From contig JAKZHN010000010.1 in assembly GCA_037179335.1 (NCBI GenBank), positions 875,870 through 939,869 on the forward strand: a DNA stretch of 64,000 nucleotides, in the 5' to 3' direction. This DNA comes from Cyclaneusma minus. Taxonomy: Eukaryota; Ascomycota; Leotiomycetes; Marthamycetales; Marthamycetaceae. Under the pieces are notes generated by a model. It was not told the origin of the DNA, did no database searches, and was given only the letters and a program-made list of their open reading frames with translations. This document shows positions 48,342 to 59,613 of this stretch, in pieces. Made by a program: the position numbers and the translations under genes. Positions within the stretch are counted from its first letter, which is position 1. Every line of letters begins with the position of its first letter.

Positions 48342-49288
48342 GACTAGTACTTTCGGACTTTGCCAAATGCTATCACGATTGTCTTTAGACTTTAAATGTC
48401 TAGTAATATGCTCCAACTTGATCGGTAAAAGGCACCCATCATGTGATCGCCAAGGCACAGGGTATTGTCTCACTTCCCCAGCAGGGATTCCCCACGCCAA
48501 GCCATCCGTAACCCCTGACGCTGCATGCAGTGTCTCCACCAGGCCGCTGAAACAACGACCGTCTGCTATTTTGGGAATGAAGATCACATGATTGTACGTT
48601 CATGCGGTGCAGGTATGTCATGCATTGTTTTACCTCGCTGAAGTGCGAGCGAGAGGTGGTACATGTCAGACTCGGCGACCTCCTTGTTTGTCGCGAGTAT
48701 TGACACAAAGGAGATGCTACATCGGGGTGAATGGCGGTGCGGTATGTTCATGGAGGGGAAATGCAGGTGGGTTTTGGATTGTGAATGTAAATGAAAGGAT
48801 GGGGAGGATATCAGGGGAGTGGGCTGTGGTTTTACGGCATGGTATCTAGTGATTTGTGCAACTAACTTGGACTGAGGCTTGAAAGTTGAAAAGTTCTGTA
48901 ATACTCATATGGAACAATGACTCTAGTAGGAAACAGATCAATCTTTAGAAATCTACGACCTGGACTGTGGATAGTGGTCATCTAGGAGCAATCAAGTTTC
49001 TTCGAGCAACCAAAATCGTTAACAAGACTCCGTCACTGTCACTCAAATGTCACTACATAGCCATGAGAAGGAAACTAAAGTATGATTCAACGCTTCGGCT
49101 GTCATTGGATCATGAACGCGGGTCTGGGACGAGCTCGACCTCTTCGCTAACTAAACGTAGCAAAGCCACAGCTATTTAAGATCAACTCCAGCTTCTAGAG
49201 TCCCCCGACGATAGAAAGCAGGTGGTCCGTGATTCGCAAGCGTTTCGAAGCATTCGTAGGTATCCCCACCTTGGAAAGTCACCGTCGC
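48342..49288. other. Intergenic after the S33 peptidase
   Basis: Convergent 3' flanks. At about 49,100-49,165 lies a block (GAACGCGGGTCTGGGACGAG and following) that is repeated in diverged form at about 51,745-51,815, downstream of the second F-box gene. It marks the edge of the tandem duplication. Confidence 0.6.
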
Positions 49289-50840
49289 TCACATGCTTCC
49301 AATAGTCACCTTCATGGTGACACCTGCCAGTCTGCATATTTCCTTGAGCATCTGTATTGCGGAACACGGGTCGACCCATTGTGGATCTTCGACTACAATG
49401 TACTCGACTCCGATATCCGTCAGGTGTGGTACTCTTTTGGCCTTCATCCATAGCAGTTCGATAAGCTCGGAGAAGTGCGATAAATCGCATCTTGTGATCT
49501 TGAGGGACTGGAGTGAAACGGGAAGCATGTTAATTATTCTCGGGTTCGATGGAGAGGCACCAGCTGGCTTCTGGACTTCGTGCGATAATCCTCCGTCGAG
49601 TTTGGTGGTCTCCCTACGAAGAAAGTCGTTAGTCAAGTCTATACACAAAGCGGACTCTCAGCTGTACAGCGGTGAACGACTTACCCCCAGTGGACTCCGT
49701 TGAGAAAATATCCGGGTACACTCAGATGCTTCAATCGAGTGAACGCTCGGAAGCTTCTCAGGTTCTGGGAATTCACCTGCGGCTCGTGTTCGAACAGCGC
49801 CTCGCTTTCCAAAACCAGCCATTCAAGCGTCGATGAAAGTTGACGAATTGCATCAACGGTTTCGACTGGAGGTAACATACAGTTGGTCTCCTGCGTTCGA
49901 GTAACAAATGCTTGCTAAAGAGCCGCCCTGCTTCATTCCGCCTACAGTGTATCTTAAGTTTTTGATACCCTCGAAGTAGCAGAGGAATTGATCCAGCTGA
50001 CTCGGCAAAACGTTGACTCGTGAGAGGTAGAGGGAAGAAAGCTTCAAGTTTCTTCTCCTTGATGCGGCGTATGGCAATCCGCGAGTACCCAAATACATGA
50101 GGACACCACTCAGCCCCTCAGATGTAAGGGTAAGACTGCGCAGCTCGGGTAGTCGGAGGATGTACTTCGGAAATGTGGCCAAGTCGGGAAATTCTTCAAA
50201 GCAGAATGTAAATTCTTGGACTCGTTGCAGGACCTGCTTAGAAGCTAACATGTCCTCACTGATCTCGACGGCATTTCCTATGGTACTGGAGATATCGTAA
50301 GGCGAATAGGGTTCGACCCCTAAGTACAACCGTTGCAATGCTGGTAGTAACAATAAGCACAGGCTAAGTCCGGATACTTTGCCACCCTGAAGACACGCAA
50401 ACCATCGCATTCTCACGATCGTGTCTGGTTGGACCCGAGCCAATAGCATCTTCGATGACATGCTTGTATTTGACTCTGAAATCTTGTCGGTTGAGTCGGG
50501 GGTCAGTACTATGAGCTGGCAGTACCCACGACGGGTGTTTGTGGATCACAAGTCTGCGCGCATGTGTCATGCGTTCGGACACAGCCAGCAGCGAGTTTAT
50601 CAGAGAGATGGTGCGGTGCGCAGGGCCACTCAGCAGAGTGGAGTAGAGGACGGGTTGCGCGGCATCGTAGAATTTGCGGCACACCAGCGAGACATTGCAG
50701 ATCGTCGAGAAGCTGATTTCTGCGCTAAGCAGATCGGCCTCGCTACATCCGATGAGTTCATTGACTGCCTTCTGGGCCTCAGGGTCGTGGAGAAGGCGAA
50801 ATATCTTCTCGAGGATCTCGTTGGGAAGTTCGACGATCAT
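49289..50840 (-). pseudogene. F-box/LRR-like protein, tandem copy 1, broken by two frameshifts
   Basis: The minus-strand ATG at 50,838-50,840 starts MIVELPNEILEKIFRLLHDP, an F-box. The protein follows the intact neighbour (51,930-53,507) segment by segment: VSLVCRKFYDAAQPVLYSTL, QDFRVKYKHVIEDA, LLLLPALQRLYLGVEPYSPYDI, FTRLKHLSVPGYFLNG, a 71-bp intron (49,684-49,614), then VSLQSLKITRCDLSHFSELI and LAGVTMKVTIGSM. The reading frame changes twice without room for an intron, near 50,430-50,445 and near 49,870-49,890. If the sequence is correct the protein would stop after about 158 residues. An intact F-box protein of this type would bring substrates to an SCF ubiquitin ligase; the target is unknown. 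Confidence 0.7.
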
Positions 50841-51929
50841 CTTGGGGGAGGCTTGTTCGGACTCTGGCGTTCGAGATGAGAAGCTGGACGGCGAGGAGGG
50901 AATCGTGTGTTCTGATGGGCACGCTGGAAGAATCCTGATGGCCGGCAAGAGCGTAAACAAGAAAGTGAGCTCTGAAAAGAGCTCCCACAATCGCTAAGAT
51001 GGCCGATTTGGCTCACTAGCCCGTAGCAGCGGACCTCGAGGATCCACCATTAAGCGGACAAGGCACCGAGGCACGCCCAATGGCTATAATTCCCGTAATA
51101 CTGGAAACAATGCAGCTGCGCAAAAAGCAAGAGGAGATCCGGTCTCATGCCCGCGAAGCAAATAGGCAGCAGCGGCAAGCAGTTACATAATGGTTACATG
51201 TTTCTGCTAAGACGCCGGCCTTAGTTAGCAACCTATATGGAGATCAAAGAGAAGCCTGAATACGGCTTATAGTCCAGAAACATATTATATATTCCTCTCA
51301 TTTGTTGATTATGAGAAATAGCCCAGGCTACTTGAGAGTCTTAAATCCTTTATCCAATATTACTGGGAAGATAAAGGTCAAGAGAGTCAGAAGGAATCCA
51401 TATATCCATGCATGAGGGGACGGAGTTAGAATAAGCAAACACGAATTGGTTTCAATCTATATATTTATTAATGTCCGTCCTATAGACTGGTCGAATACTT
51501 CAGTCACAGGGCTGGCAGTAGCTGACGGTTTGTAAGGAACTGCAGTTTGGGTAAACCGTTTGGGTATTCAATTGGACTGAAGTAAACGGTTTGGTGGTCA
51601 AACTAAATGGCATTAAACTGGCAAACTGGTGGCATTGAGGTTTTGGTCACACTAAAGTCTTTCAGCAAGGGCGTCGCCAAGTATTATCACTCTAACATCA
51701 CCCGCCATAAGAAACGCAATTCTGGTTGAAAGCTTCAGCTATCCTTGAACCAAGAACGCGGATCTGAGACGAGTTCGACCTCTTGAGTACCTAACTAGCC
51801 GTTGCAAAGCCATAGCAATCTGACTGCAACTCCATGTCTTAGCACAGCCACGCACGACACGAAGTCCATGGTCAACGGGCATGCCGAAGCATTGACAAGC
51901 ACCGCTACCAGAGACTGTACCATCATATT
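50841..51929. other. Intergenic between the two F-box-like genes
   Basis: Holds the promoter of copy 1, and the 3' flank of copy 2 including the duplicated block at about 51,745-51,815. A pair of inverted 9-mers, AAACCGTTT and AAACGGTTT, lies near 51,555-51,595 within a run of short 'AAACTGG/AAACGG' words. A short basic open stretch near 51,110-51,180 (MQLRKKQEEIRSHAREANRQ) may be a transposon scrap but could not be identified. Confidence 0.5.
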
Positions 51930-53507
51930 TCAGGGTTGCCTGTGCACTACCATCGCGACACCTGCAAGTTTAGATGCTATTTCTAACATCCGAATTGCCC
52001 CGTCAGCCTCAATCGAGCTTATATCTTCTCCGTAGGCAATCTCGCATGAGGTTTTGATTTCGATGTTCTTCAGACGAGGCACCTTGTCCTTCTTCATCCA
52101 TAGAAGCTCAAGCAGCTCTGCAACATGCGATGAATTACAAGCGGTAATGGTCAGAGACTCGAGGGACACTGGGACCGCGTTGACCACGCGTGAGAGAGCT
52201 TCTGCTGGTGTAGAATTGGCAGATATAAGTGGGCTGTCTAGCTCATTCCTGCAAAGAAATTTGTCAGCGGACTCGAATTCCTTTGAGAACACCTCTAATT
52301 CAACGCCTTTGCAGCATCTAGTGACTTACCACCAAGATTTCCCATTCAAGAACTCCCCCGGTACATTCAGATGCTTCAGCTGCGTGAAATTTGCCAAGCT
52401 CTGAACTGCAACTGGCTTTTCATCGTCGGGTTCCGATGCCTCTTCGGTTCCAAGTGTTAGGCTCTCGAGGGTGGGAGCAAGATGCTCAATGGCATCCCTA
52501 ACCACTTTAGCCGAGAAGCATGGGTATGGGAGGTGGCCACCATCGTCCACCGATCCTTCTACGTATTCCAAGACTTTGAGGCCCTTGAATTGTTGGAGGA
52601 AGGGGCCCAGCTCCTCAGGCCGAACACTTATGGACGAGAGAGTGAGAGAAGACGGTTGTCCTTTCGATGGTTTGGGGTGTCCAAGTTCCAGACCATCGAT
52701 CTCTAGGAACACGGTTTCTCCGGTCAGACTCCTGACCTGCAATGAGCTGAGGCGTGGAAAACGGAGGAACGAATGGGGAAATCGACGAATCGGATACTGC
52801 TCGTCGAGGTCATCGTCTTCGAAACATAGGGCAACATTACTCAGCTGCTGCAGCCCCAGGTCGGAAGTCAAAGTGTGCTGGCCAAGCTCGAGCATCTTTG
52901 GGACGATGCTGATGATGTCAAAAGGCTGCTCTGACAGGCACCGTAGGGAAAGTTGACGCAGATTCGGTAGGAGCAGAAGCAACAATGAGTTGAGCGCAGC
53001 TAGGTACCCGTACTGAAGTCGCTTTAGCCATTCCACCCGCAAAGCTAAGTCCGAGTATATGCGCGACACGGATTTGGCTATCGTGGATCTATGTTGGACT
53101 CGGAAATCCTGCGCGTAAAGAGGCTCACTAGCAACGACAGCCGGTAGCCGCCAGTCAGGGCAGTCATAGACAGCAAGAACGCGCACGTAGGTCAATCGCT
53201 GTGGCTTGTCCAGCAGTGAGCTCATAAGGCGGAGGGTGCTGGAACGGGGGCCACCCAGCAGAGCTGAGTAGAGAACTGGTTCGGCAATGGCATTGAAATG
53301 GCGGGAGACGCGCGAAATGTTGCAGATTGTTTTTGTTTGAAGTTTCACGCCGGCGGCTCCCGGATTCCAGGTTGAGGTAAGGTTCTCGATGGCTTTCTCA
53401 ACCTCAGGCTCATGGGCATAGTGGAAAATCCTCGTGAGGAGTTCGTTGGGGAGTTCGCCGAGTGACATCTTGGGAGAAGCTGTGTCGGAGATTTCGTCGA
53501 GTGCCAT
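51930..53507 (-). CDS. F-box/LRR-like protein, tandem copy 2, 498 aa
   Basis: Two exons, 53,507-52,330 and 52,248-51,930, with an 81-bp intron (GTAAGT...TTTGCAG) that gives FLNGKSWWNELDSPL. The start MALDEISDTASPKM was used; a second ATG (53,466-53,468, MSLGELPNELLTRIF) lies at the F-box itself and could be the true start, because copy 1 has an ATG only there. After the F-box and ICNISRVSRHFNAIAEPVLY come leucine-rich stretches (LLLLLLPNLRQLSL, LTLSSISVRPEELGPFLQQF, TLESLTLGTEE) and a C-terminal helix-rich region (LLELLWMKKDKVPRLKNIEI). Likely an SCF substrate adaptor. It is the intact member of a tandem pair. Confidence 0.75.
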
Positions 53508-54139
53508 CGTGGGAGAGCTGCTGTTCAAATCCTGAGGCTTCGAGCAGGACCAGGCGCCCTCAATTGATGGTACTGGAGGGGCAGGACGTCGAATGTTGCG
53601 ACTGTGAAGTTGCTTCAAAGGTGGTGTGCGGAGTGAAAACTGAAGGTTTGAGGAAGTGCGGTTTCGCAGAAGGCAAGAGCAGGTCTCAGCCTCAGGCGCG
53701 TTAAGCAGACGCGACACGTAATCACGTGCGTGGCTCTCACACGATGCACTCGACCAGTGAGCTGTGACGACACGGTGCTGTGTGCAGCTTGTCCCAGTGG
53801 ATAGAAAAGGATTCCAGATCACTAGGGATGATCCAAACGGATAGAGAGCTCCCGAAATCACGAGAAAGATTCCAACTTACCTGCAACAAGCAGAATCATG
53901 AGAAAGCTCTCAAGTCATCAGTGAGTTCTTGAGGACTCAGCTGTCTCCCAAATGATGACGGACCCTCTGAATCATTGAGAAGTTTCCTTGTCATGGGAAT
54001 GATCCGAATCAGCAGGAAGCTCTTTATCTTCCAAGCCCCCGAATCCGAATCAATCTGAATGTCCCAAAACATAGAAAACATTTCGAGTCATTGGAAATGT
54101 TCTTGAGTTAATTGAAATATACCAACTTACTTGCTCCCC
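53508..54139. other. Intergenic: promoter of F-box copy 2 with minisatellite
   Basis: About half of this stretch is the 19-bp minisatellite array 2 (53,812-54,125). The remainder, 53,508-53,810, is leader/promoter of the F-box gene; the frame stays open upstream of the first ATG but has no methionine that would lengthen the protein convincingly. Confidence 0.55.
53812..54125. repeat. 19-bp degenerate minisatellite, array 2 (about 16 units)
   Basis: A run of diverged units of 18-21 bases, for example AAGATTCCAACTTACCTGC, ACCCTCTGAATCATTGAGA and AAAACATTTCGAGTCATTGG. Each shows the pattern of a pyrimidine-rich centre, then AA(T/G)TCAT, then GG or GA. It shares the consensus with arrays 1 and 3 and is the longest but most degenerate of the three. 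Confidence 0.65.
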
Positions 54140-54595
54140 TTACAGCTTAGACCGCACCAAAGACCTCCCCAGTGTCGGTTCATCCTTTGAAAGATCTTCA
54201 CCAACTGCCCCAGCAGCTTCACCCACCGGATCTCCCCCACAATCACCTTTGCATTCCCCCTTCCCAATGCCATAAGCCCAGTGAAAAGACCAACGCCCAA
54301 GATACGTATCCAGCCGCACATACCCCCACCACGACCCCTTCCCCAACCGTCTTCCCCATCCCATAACCCAAAGTCGTCGGGTCCTCAAACGTATAATACT
54401 TGAGTTCCTTCCAATAGTCGTCCGTCTCATCGTCACACCTCACTCCCGAGCGCCCGAATCAATCATCTTCACGCCATACATCTTTCTCTCGCCATTCCAC
54501 ATGACCAAGGACTTTATCCAAGAGCTTGTTTTTGGATATATGCGTTCGTATTGCTGAACAAGAACGGCGAAGAATAGATGATTTGGGTAAGCCAT
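54140..54595 (-). CDS. Possible small membrane protein gene, model uncertain
   Basis: From the ATG at 54,593-54,595 one frame reads MAYPNHLFFAVLVQQYERIY and PKTSSWIKSLVMWNGERKMY, then stops at 54,440. An overlapping frame from about 54,440 continues CDDETDDYWKELKYYTFEDP and GMGKTVGEGVVVGVCAAGYV, then SWALVFSLGLWHWEG, a hydrophobic segment. After a possible donor at AAG|GTGATT or a direct join, a third frame ends DPVGEAAGAVGEDLSKDEPT to 54,140. The sequence looks coding across the shift near 54,440, but no intron fits there, so it is either a frameshifted pseudogene or mis-sequenced. No family was recognised. Confidence 0.35.
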
Positions 54596-55296
54596 GGGCG
54601 GGAGCCGGTACGGTGACGAAGAGGACGTTTGTCTCGGGCGGGCAATTATAAAAAGAAGGGCAGCTGGTCGTCGGTCGGGGAAGAAGCTGATAACCGGGAG
54701 GACGATGAAGAACGATAATCCTTGATGGGTGAACAATAAATACTTGATGGAACTTCGAAGCTCAGAACACAGAGTTTAAGTATGCCCATTATGAAACATT
54801 CGCAAACGGTGGTATCGACCCTTGAACACAGAAGTAGAAATAAGAATTGAGCCTGTCATGTTGTACTCACCGTGGTTGGGGGCAGCCCAAGACATTACGC
54901 ATCCCGGCTCCGCCTATCACTCATTGAAACCACCCGAGAGTAGTAACCAAAAGATATCCTGGATACTGCTATTGAAAGCGTCCAGATGCAGTGTAGTGTC
55001 CAGACCCAAACTCCATTACCAAAAGACTCCGCCCGATGTAGCTACAGTGGGACGACAAAAGTCTGAACCCCCTTCCCTGAATGCAACGTCTTATTCTTCA
55101 AGAGCATTCTCAATCTCTGAGAGGATATTCTTAGTTTTGGGGATATTCTCAATCTTCGAGAATATTCTTAACATTTGCGAATATTCTCAAGCACTGGGGA
55201 TATTCCCAATTGCTGGGGATATTTCCAATCATTTGGAGGGGGTTCAGACTTCTGTCGCATAACTGTGTGAGTCATCTCTCGTCATTTTCCATCATT
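54596..55296. other. Intergenic with minisatellite array 3
   Basis: No gene supported. Contains minisatellite array 3 at 55,102-55,236, close to the 3' end of the transporter gene. The rest is unremarkable mixed sequence. Confidence 0.55.
55102..55236. repeat. 19-bp degenerate minisatellite, array 3 (7 units)
   Basis: This is the clearest array. The units start at 55,102, 55,121, 55,141, 55,160, 55,179, 55,198 and 55,217, so five spacings are exactly 19 and one is 20. Examples are GGATATTCTCAATCTTCGA, GAATATTCTCAAGCACTGG and GGATATTCCCAATTGCTGG. Consensus GRATATTCYCAATCATTGG. Confidence 0.85.
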
Positions 55297-56721
55297 CTAG
55301 AAGCTCGCAGCGGCAAAACTCAGCAGACTCCCCGTTGTCAAGCCAGCAACAAGATTCAAGCCCATAAACCCACCCGCCGCCTCTCTCTCCCCCTCATCCA
55401 CCCACTCACCCGCACCCATCATGCACGAGCTCCCCAGCCATCCATTCGTCAGCCCAAAGCCAAACTGCACCACAAACAGATAGAACGTGTCACTAGGAAT
55501 CGCAGCTCCCTGGCCTCGGATATTGCACAGCAAATACAAGGGCAGGAAACCACTCCTCAGAAATGCTACCAAGAATAGGATTCGTGGTTTGTGGCTGATA
55601 GAGAGCGGCAGGATGGTGGACAATCGACCGGCTAAGTCGCCGATGTTCCAGAAGAGGAAGGCGAGGGGGATGAAACAGGCGGGTTGGAAGAGCCGTGGTG
55701 CTTCGTCGGGCGAGCGCACGGAGATTATCATGGAAGTGAATACAGGGAAAACCATGGTGACGGCAAAACATAGGAACACAGATGCGGCGAGCCAGCTCAG
55801 CTTCCTGTAGAGCGCAAGGAAGCCGATGACTTTCCTTTCGGCTCGGAGGGCTTCTTCGATGCTGGTGATCGACTCGATCATTTTGCTCTGGATGAGCGCA
55901 TTGTGTCGTCGGACTAGGGGCATGAATACCAGCAGAGCCATGACGGATACGATCACGGCGGTCAGGAAGAAGATGAAGGCTGCTGTGGACGGTGGGTGTG
56001 GTACAGGCATTCCTTCATCGTCTTCACCGGTCCAGTGATCGGGCTCAGGAATGGCGAGTACGGAGACGATTTGTGCCAGTGGAGGCAAGACGCCCGCAAT
56101 TCCCTGACCAGCCATAATAGCCTGCATATATTCCGGGCGCGCAAAGCTAGCGGCGAAAGCGAAGGCACCGTTCTGGCAGAGTCCGGTTGCGGTGGCTGTG
56201 AAGAAGACCATGGCTAGGATGAAGCCTAGGTATGTACCAGCCGAGACATCGCGGAAATATATTGTTGAGAGCGTCAGGAGACCGAAAACTACCACGTTGA
56301 GAATGAGGGCGGCTATGATTCGTTTCGGGTAGGAAGCGTTAGACTGGAGTCGGGTGAGGACGAGCATGGAGCCTAGGTTCGTGACTGTGCCGACGGATAT
56401 AATGGCAGACTGGAAGTGAGCCAGTATCCATTCGTTCTCGCTGAATCTACTTTGGAAATAGGGTGCAGAAGCGAGGAACATGTTCCTGTGGGGTTGTGAG
56501 CTGATGATTCAAGTAGGCTGGCAGAGCTTCGCAATTTACCAAGCCCACAGCATGGCCACGCCCAAAAACAGAAACACGCAATATTCGAGCCATGAGAAAG
56601 GCGTCTCTTCGGCTTCTGGATCACAGGCAACAGCGGCGTCCTCCTCGTCGTCGCGTTCGAGTGGTTCATACTCCTGGTGCTCAGCGGCACTCGCGGCGAA
56701 GAGCGATCGTACGCGGTCCAT
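55297..56721 (-). CDS. Equilibrative nucleoside transporter (ENT/SLC29, Fun26-like), 456 aa
   Basis: Two minus-strand exons, 56,721-56,540 and 56,485-55,297, give MLWAWNMFLASAPYFQSRFS across a 54-bp intron. The N-terminus is acidic and cytosolic (EYEPLERDDEEDAA). The first helix with FLFLGVAMLWAWNMFL is the ENT signature; about eleven hydrophobic segments follow, including FFTATATGLCQNGAFAFAAS, QAIMAGQGIAGVLPPLAQIV, FIPLAFLFWNIGDLAGR and the C-terminal FGLTNGWLGSSCMMGAGEWV. Length fits the family. It should move nucleosides or nucleobases across the vacuolar or plasma membrane down their gradient. A loop (RRHNALIQSKMIESITSIEE) corresponds to the large central cytosolic loop. Confidence 0.92.
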
Positions 56722-57111
56722 GGTCTGGCGATTTCCGGGCCTTTCAGACCTGTGCAGAGAGATTACCGGAGGATCATGAGGTTCGAGGGTAGTGAGGACT
56801 TAGGCCGTCGTGGAGTGCCTCAGCAGGAATGCTCACATGAGATGCTATGCTATTGATGTGGAGGAGTGACTGGATCCACGGACGACGTGACCAGGACCGT
56901 GCTGCGTCGGAGATCTTCGGGATGTTCCGTCCATCCTGTTTATATCCGCACCATACCACATTTTTAAATCATCGGACTTTCTATACTTATATTAGATACA
57001 ACACCTTCATCCATGATTCTGCGGAACTGGAGGTTGCCAAGGAACTGACGCAGACTCCGGCAGCCCTGTTTGTCCGCCACAAAGCCTTAAAGAGACTTGG
57101 ACAGTAACACG
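56722..57111. other. Divergent promoter region, transporter / 86-aa gene
   Basis: Lies between the start of the nucleoside transporter (minus) and the small plus-strand gene. No coding frame or repeat recognised. Confidence 0.5.
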
Positions 57112-57413
57112 ATGGTGCTGGGAAACGACTTTCACGATCCCGAGATTAACTGGTCCAATTCTGCAAGACTTCCAAGATCGACACGGCCAGTATTCACGGG
57201 CACATTGGAAGCGCTCGGGCAAGGAGTTAAGCAGAAGCTGCAAGAGCATCGCATTCCTGGCGGCGAGGACAAATATTGTGTCAGTAATCTTTCATTATGG
57301 ATGACTTGTGTCATTCTCAGTTCCCAGTAGTCTGGCTGCTTTGCAAGTGTTACTATTGGGGCGCGAAGGAGTCTGAGCCCGCCTACATACAATCCGAACC
57401 TCGGAGCTGTTAG
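57112..57413 (+). CDS. Small unknown protein, 86 aa, two exons
   Basis: Exon 1 (57,112-57,279) reads MVLGNDFHDPEINWSNSARL, then PRSTRPVFTGTLEALGQGVK and ends EDKYC. Removing a 41-nt intron (GTCAGT...TTCTCAG) joins it in phase to exon 2 (57,321-57,413): FPVVWLLCKCYYWGAKESEP, AYIQSEPRSC, stop. The clean phase match, the splice signals and the coherent composition support a real gene, though the intron is very short for the window. No known domain, signal peptide or membrane segment is evident. The C-terminus has three cysteines, two as CKC. Function unknown. Confidence 0.5.
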
Positions 57414-57621
57414 GAAACAACCCGAAGCATTCGGGAATATATGTACGTAAGACAAGGGATTGCTAGTGGTTCAAATGACCACAGACCACTCGAGCAATGG
57501 CAGTCACTGCCGGTAGCCCGATTGTGCCGTAACTCCCACCCTGTATACAGACTGGCTTCGTACAACCGGCGCTTGTTATTGGGGGGAGGACAAGCACTCC
57601 CTTGTCGCAACATCGGGCAAC

Positions 57622-59093
57622 TCAACCCCTCATAGTCTGCTTCTTCATAGCTCTCTTCTGCTCCCTCTCCCTCTCCTTGTCCAGGTACTTCTTCTGCGCC
57701 TTTGCATCCAAGCCCTTCAGCTCCAGGTCCCTCTTCAGCTTCTTGGCCCTTTCTCTCTCCAGTTCTCGCTCCTCTGCCTTCTCCTTCTCCGACTCCTTCT
57801 TCAGGCTCCTGATCATATCCTCGCGAACAGTGCGTACTTTTCGCAGGATCTCTGGACGGAAATGGGCGGATTGCACAAGAAGGTCAGGCAGGCGGAGGAA
57901 GTAGCTGAATAGGGGCATGGAGTCGTTGTACTTGGCAGGGGAAGATGGAAGACGCATAGACAGATAAAGTCGCTTCTTGGGCTCAGTTTCCTTGAGGCTA
58001 ACCCAGATCTGTCAGCACTACGTAGTAAAGGATCGGTAAGAGTATATTGGACTTACGACGTGGGTCTATCAATAGGCTGGTCGGTGATGATCAGATGGTC
58101 CAATTCCTCACCGCATTGCTCAACGGCCTTGATGAGTTCAGGGGTCAACAGTGTTTCTGTGATTTCCGCGCTCTCGGACATGACCGTAGCCCAGATAGGG
58201 AGTTTCGGGTGGTCCTTGGTCGAAGTAATCGAGACATCGTAGCGTTCATCGCGGAGCTGCTTCATCTTGTCCTTGTTGACAATAGCCCAGACAAATCCAT
58301 CATATGTGCTCTTCTCCTTGACCTTCAGTTCCACTGCTCCAGGAAGCTGACCAGGGACAGTCAGGCCCTCCTTGCCGTCAAAGGGATACAGAAGCGCCTC
58401 CATGCGCTCCTCCGGCGCGGCCATGCTTTCAAAGAAGAAGCCAAGGACGAATTCGGAGACGAGGCTGAGAGGGCTGTACCGCTTGAGCATGGTCAAGTGC
58501 ACATCCATGAAAGCCACGTTCTGTCTTCCCGTAGCGTAGGTCGAGAACTCATAAGGGGCCTTCTCCTTCAACAGCTCTTCTGGCGCCTCAATGGCGTCGC
58601 TCGCCATCGAGTGCAGGAGACCATCGCTCTGGACCTTGTCGGCGGTTGGGCGTTTCGGGCCACCGAAACCAACGAGGGCAAACTCGCTTCTGAGAGCGGG
58701 CGCATGAGCGCTGATCCATGCCTTTGCTTTGGCGCGATTGACTCGTGTACCCCACAGGTGGATGAGCACAATGAAGAATACGGCGATGAGGATGACGCCC
58801 TCTTGCTTGAAGTCGCTCAGCGAGTGTCGCTCGTGGATGTTATACCATTTTGTCCAGGGTACGTCGCCAGTCGCTCTCGGTGCACCAAAGAAATTGGAAG
58901 CAGCTGAAGGGGCAGAGGCCGAGATGGAAGCTGGGGCAGGGTCAGGAGCTCCAGCGAAATCGGCGAAGTCTAGGACAAGTTAGAGAAGTTGAGCTATCGT
59001 GGAGACACTCAATGGCTGACCTGAATCACCAGCCGGCACGGGAGAAGCTTCTGGCTGATTGGCCTGCAGGAAGCCCTTGAGCAAAGCTGCCAT
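57622..59093 (-). CDS. CCDC47-like protein (PAT complex / DUF1682), 453 aa
   Basis: Three minus-strand exons, 59,093-59,021, 58,969-58,057 and 57,997-57,622, join in frame. The N-terminus is Ala/Pro/Ser-rich (MAALLKGFLQANQPEASPVP) and is followed by a single transmembrane helix (VILIAVFFIVLIHLWGT). The DUF1682 body includes NVAFMDVHLTMLKRYSPLSL and LSMRLPSSPAKYNDSMPLFS. The tail is a charged Lys/Glu/Arg coiled coil (KKESEKEKAEERELERERAK). In animals CCDC47 is an ER membrane calcium-binding protein that works with Asterix in inserting multi-pass membrane proteins; the same role is likely here. Length fits fungal members. It starts divergently from the haspin gene about 520 bases away. Confidence 0.92.
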
Positions 59094-59613
59094 GTTGGCT
59101 AGATTGGCGGAACAGCAGTTGTTGACTGAGCAGCTGAAAAAGTCCGTCGGCCGTCAAGGTCGCGAGCTTCTGCGACCGCTTACTTGCGGAATTGGGGGAA
59201 GCTCCGCGCTAGTTTATTTCGGGACATAGCTTGCCGGAGATTGAGTGCGGAGGATGATCCGCTCCGGTTTCCCTGCACAACGGCCGACGTAAACAGACTC
59301 GAATCTCATTTTGAACGTGCATACTGGTGCAAAAGCGCACTGACTGACCAGTGTGAAGAAGAGATTAATACAGAGAGGGTAAGATACGCCTGGAATTTCT
59401 TTGCTCCATTTCCCAAGTCTGGCTATCTTCACTGTGCTGCTCAAGTCTTGACCTGCGACTCTGGCTGAGTATTGTCACTTCTCCTGTTCTCTTGCCTCGC
59501 GCAGCAGCCCCAGTGTAAGTGGCAAGCTCCTATTTTGCCATCACGCCCGGAAAACTTACTGACGATTGACTGCCCAGTGCGAACTTGCTTCTGCGTCTTG
59601 CGCCGCTTCCATC
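59094..59613. other. Divergent promoter region, CCDC47 / haspin
   Basis: A 520-base stretch between two outward-facing genes. It contains GC-rich sequence with CCGTCGGCCGTCAAGG near 59,142 and a CT-rich leader before the haspin start. Short frames here have no support. Confidence 0.5.

Noticed and set aside
50300..50320. tRNA T-arm-like GGGTTCGACCCC
   Set aside because: Lies within the F-box copy 1 coding sequence and no matching cloverleaf arms are present nearby.
55102..55236. CRISPR-like array
   Set aside because: The 19-bp units adjoin without spacers and are degenerate, in a fungal genome; it is a minisatellite.
58047..58907. 286-codon plus-strand open frame
   Set aside because: Antisense shadow of CCDC47; the minus-strand reading has a clear family match and consistent splicing.
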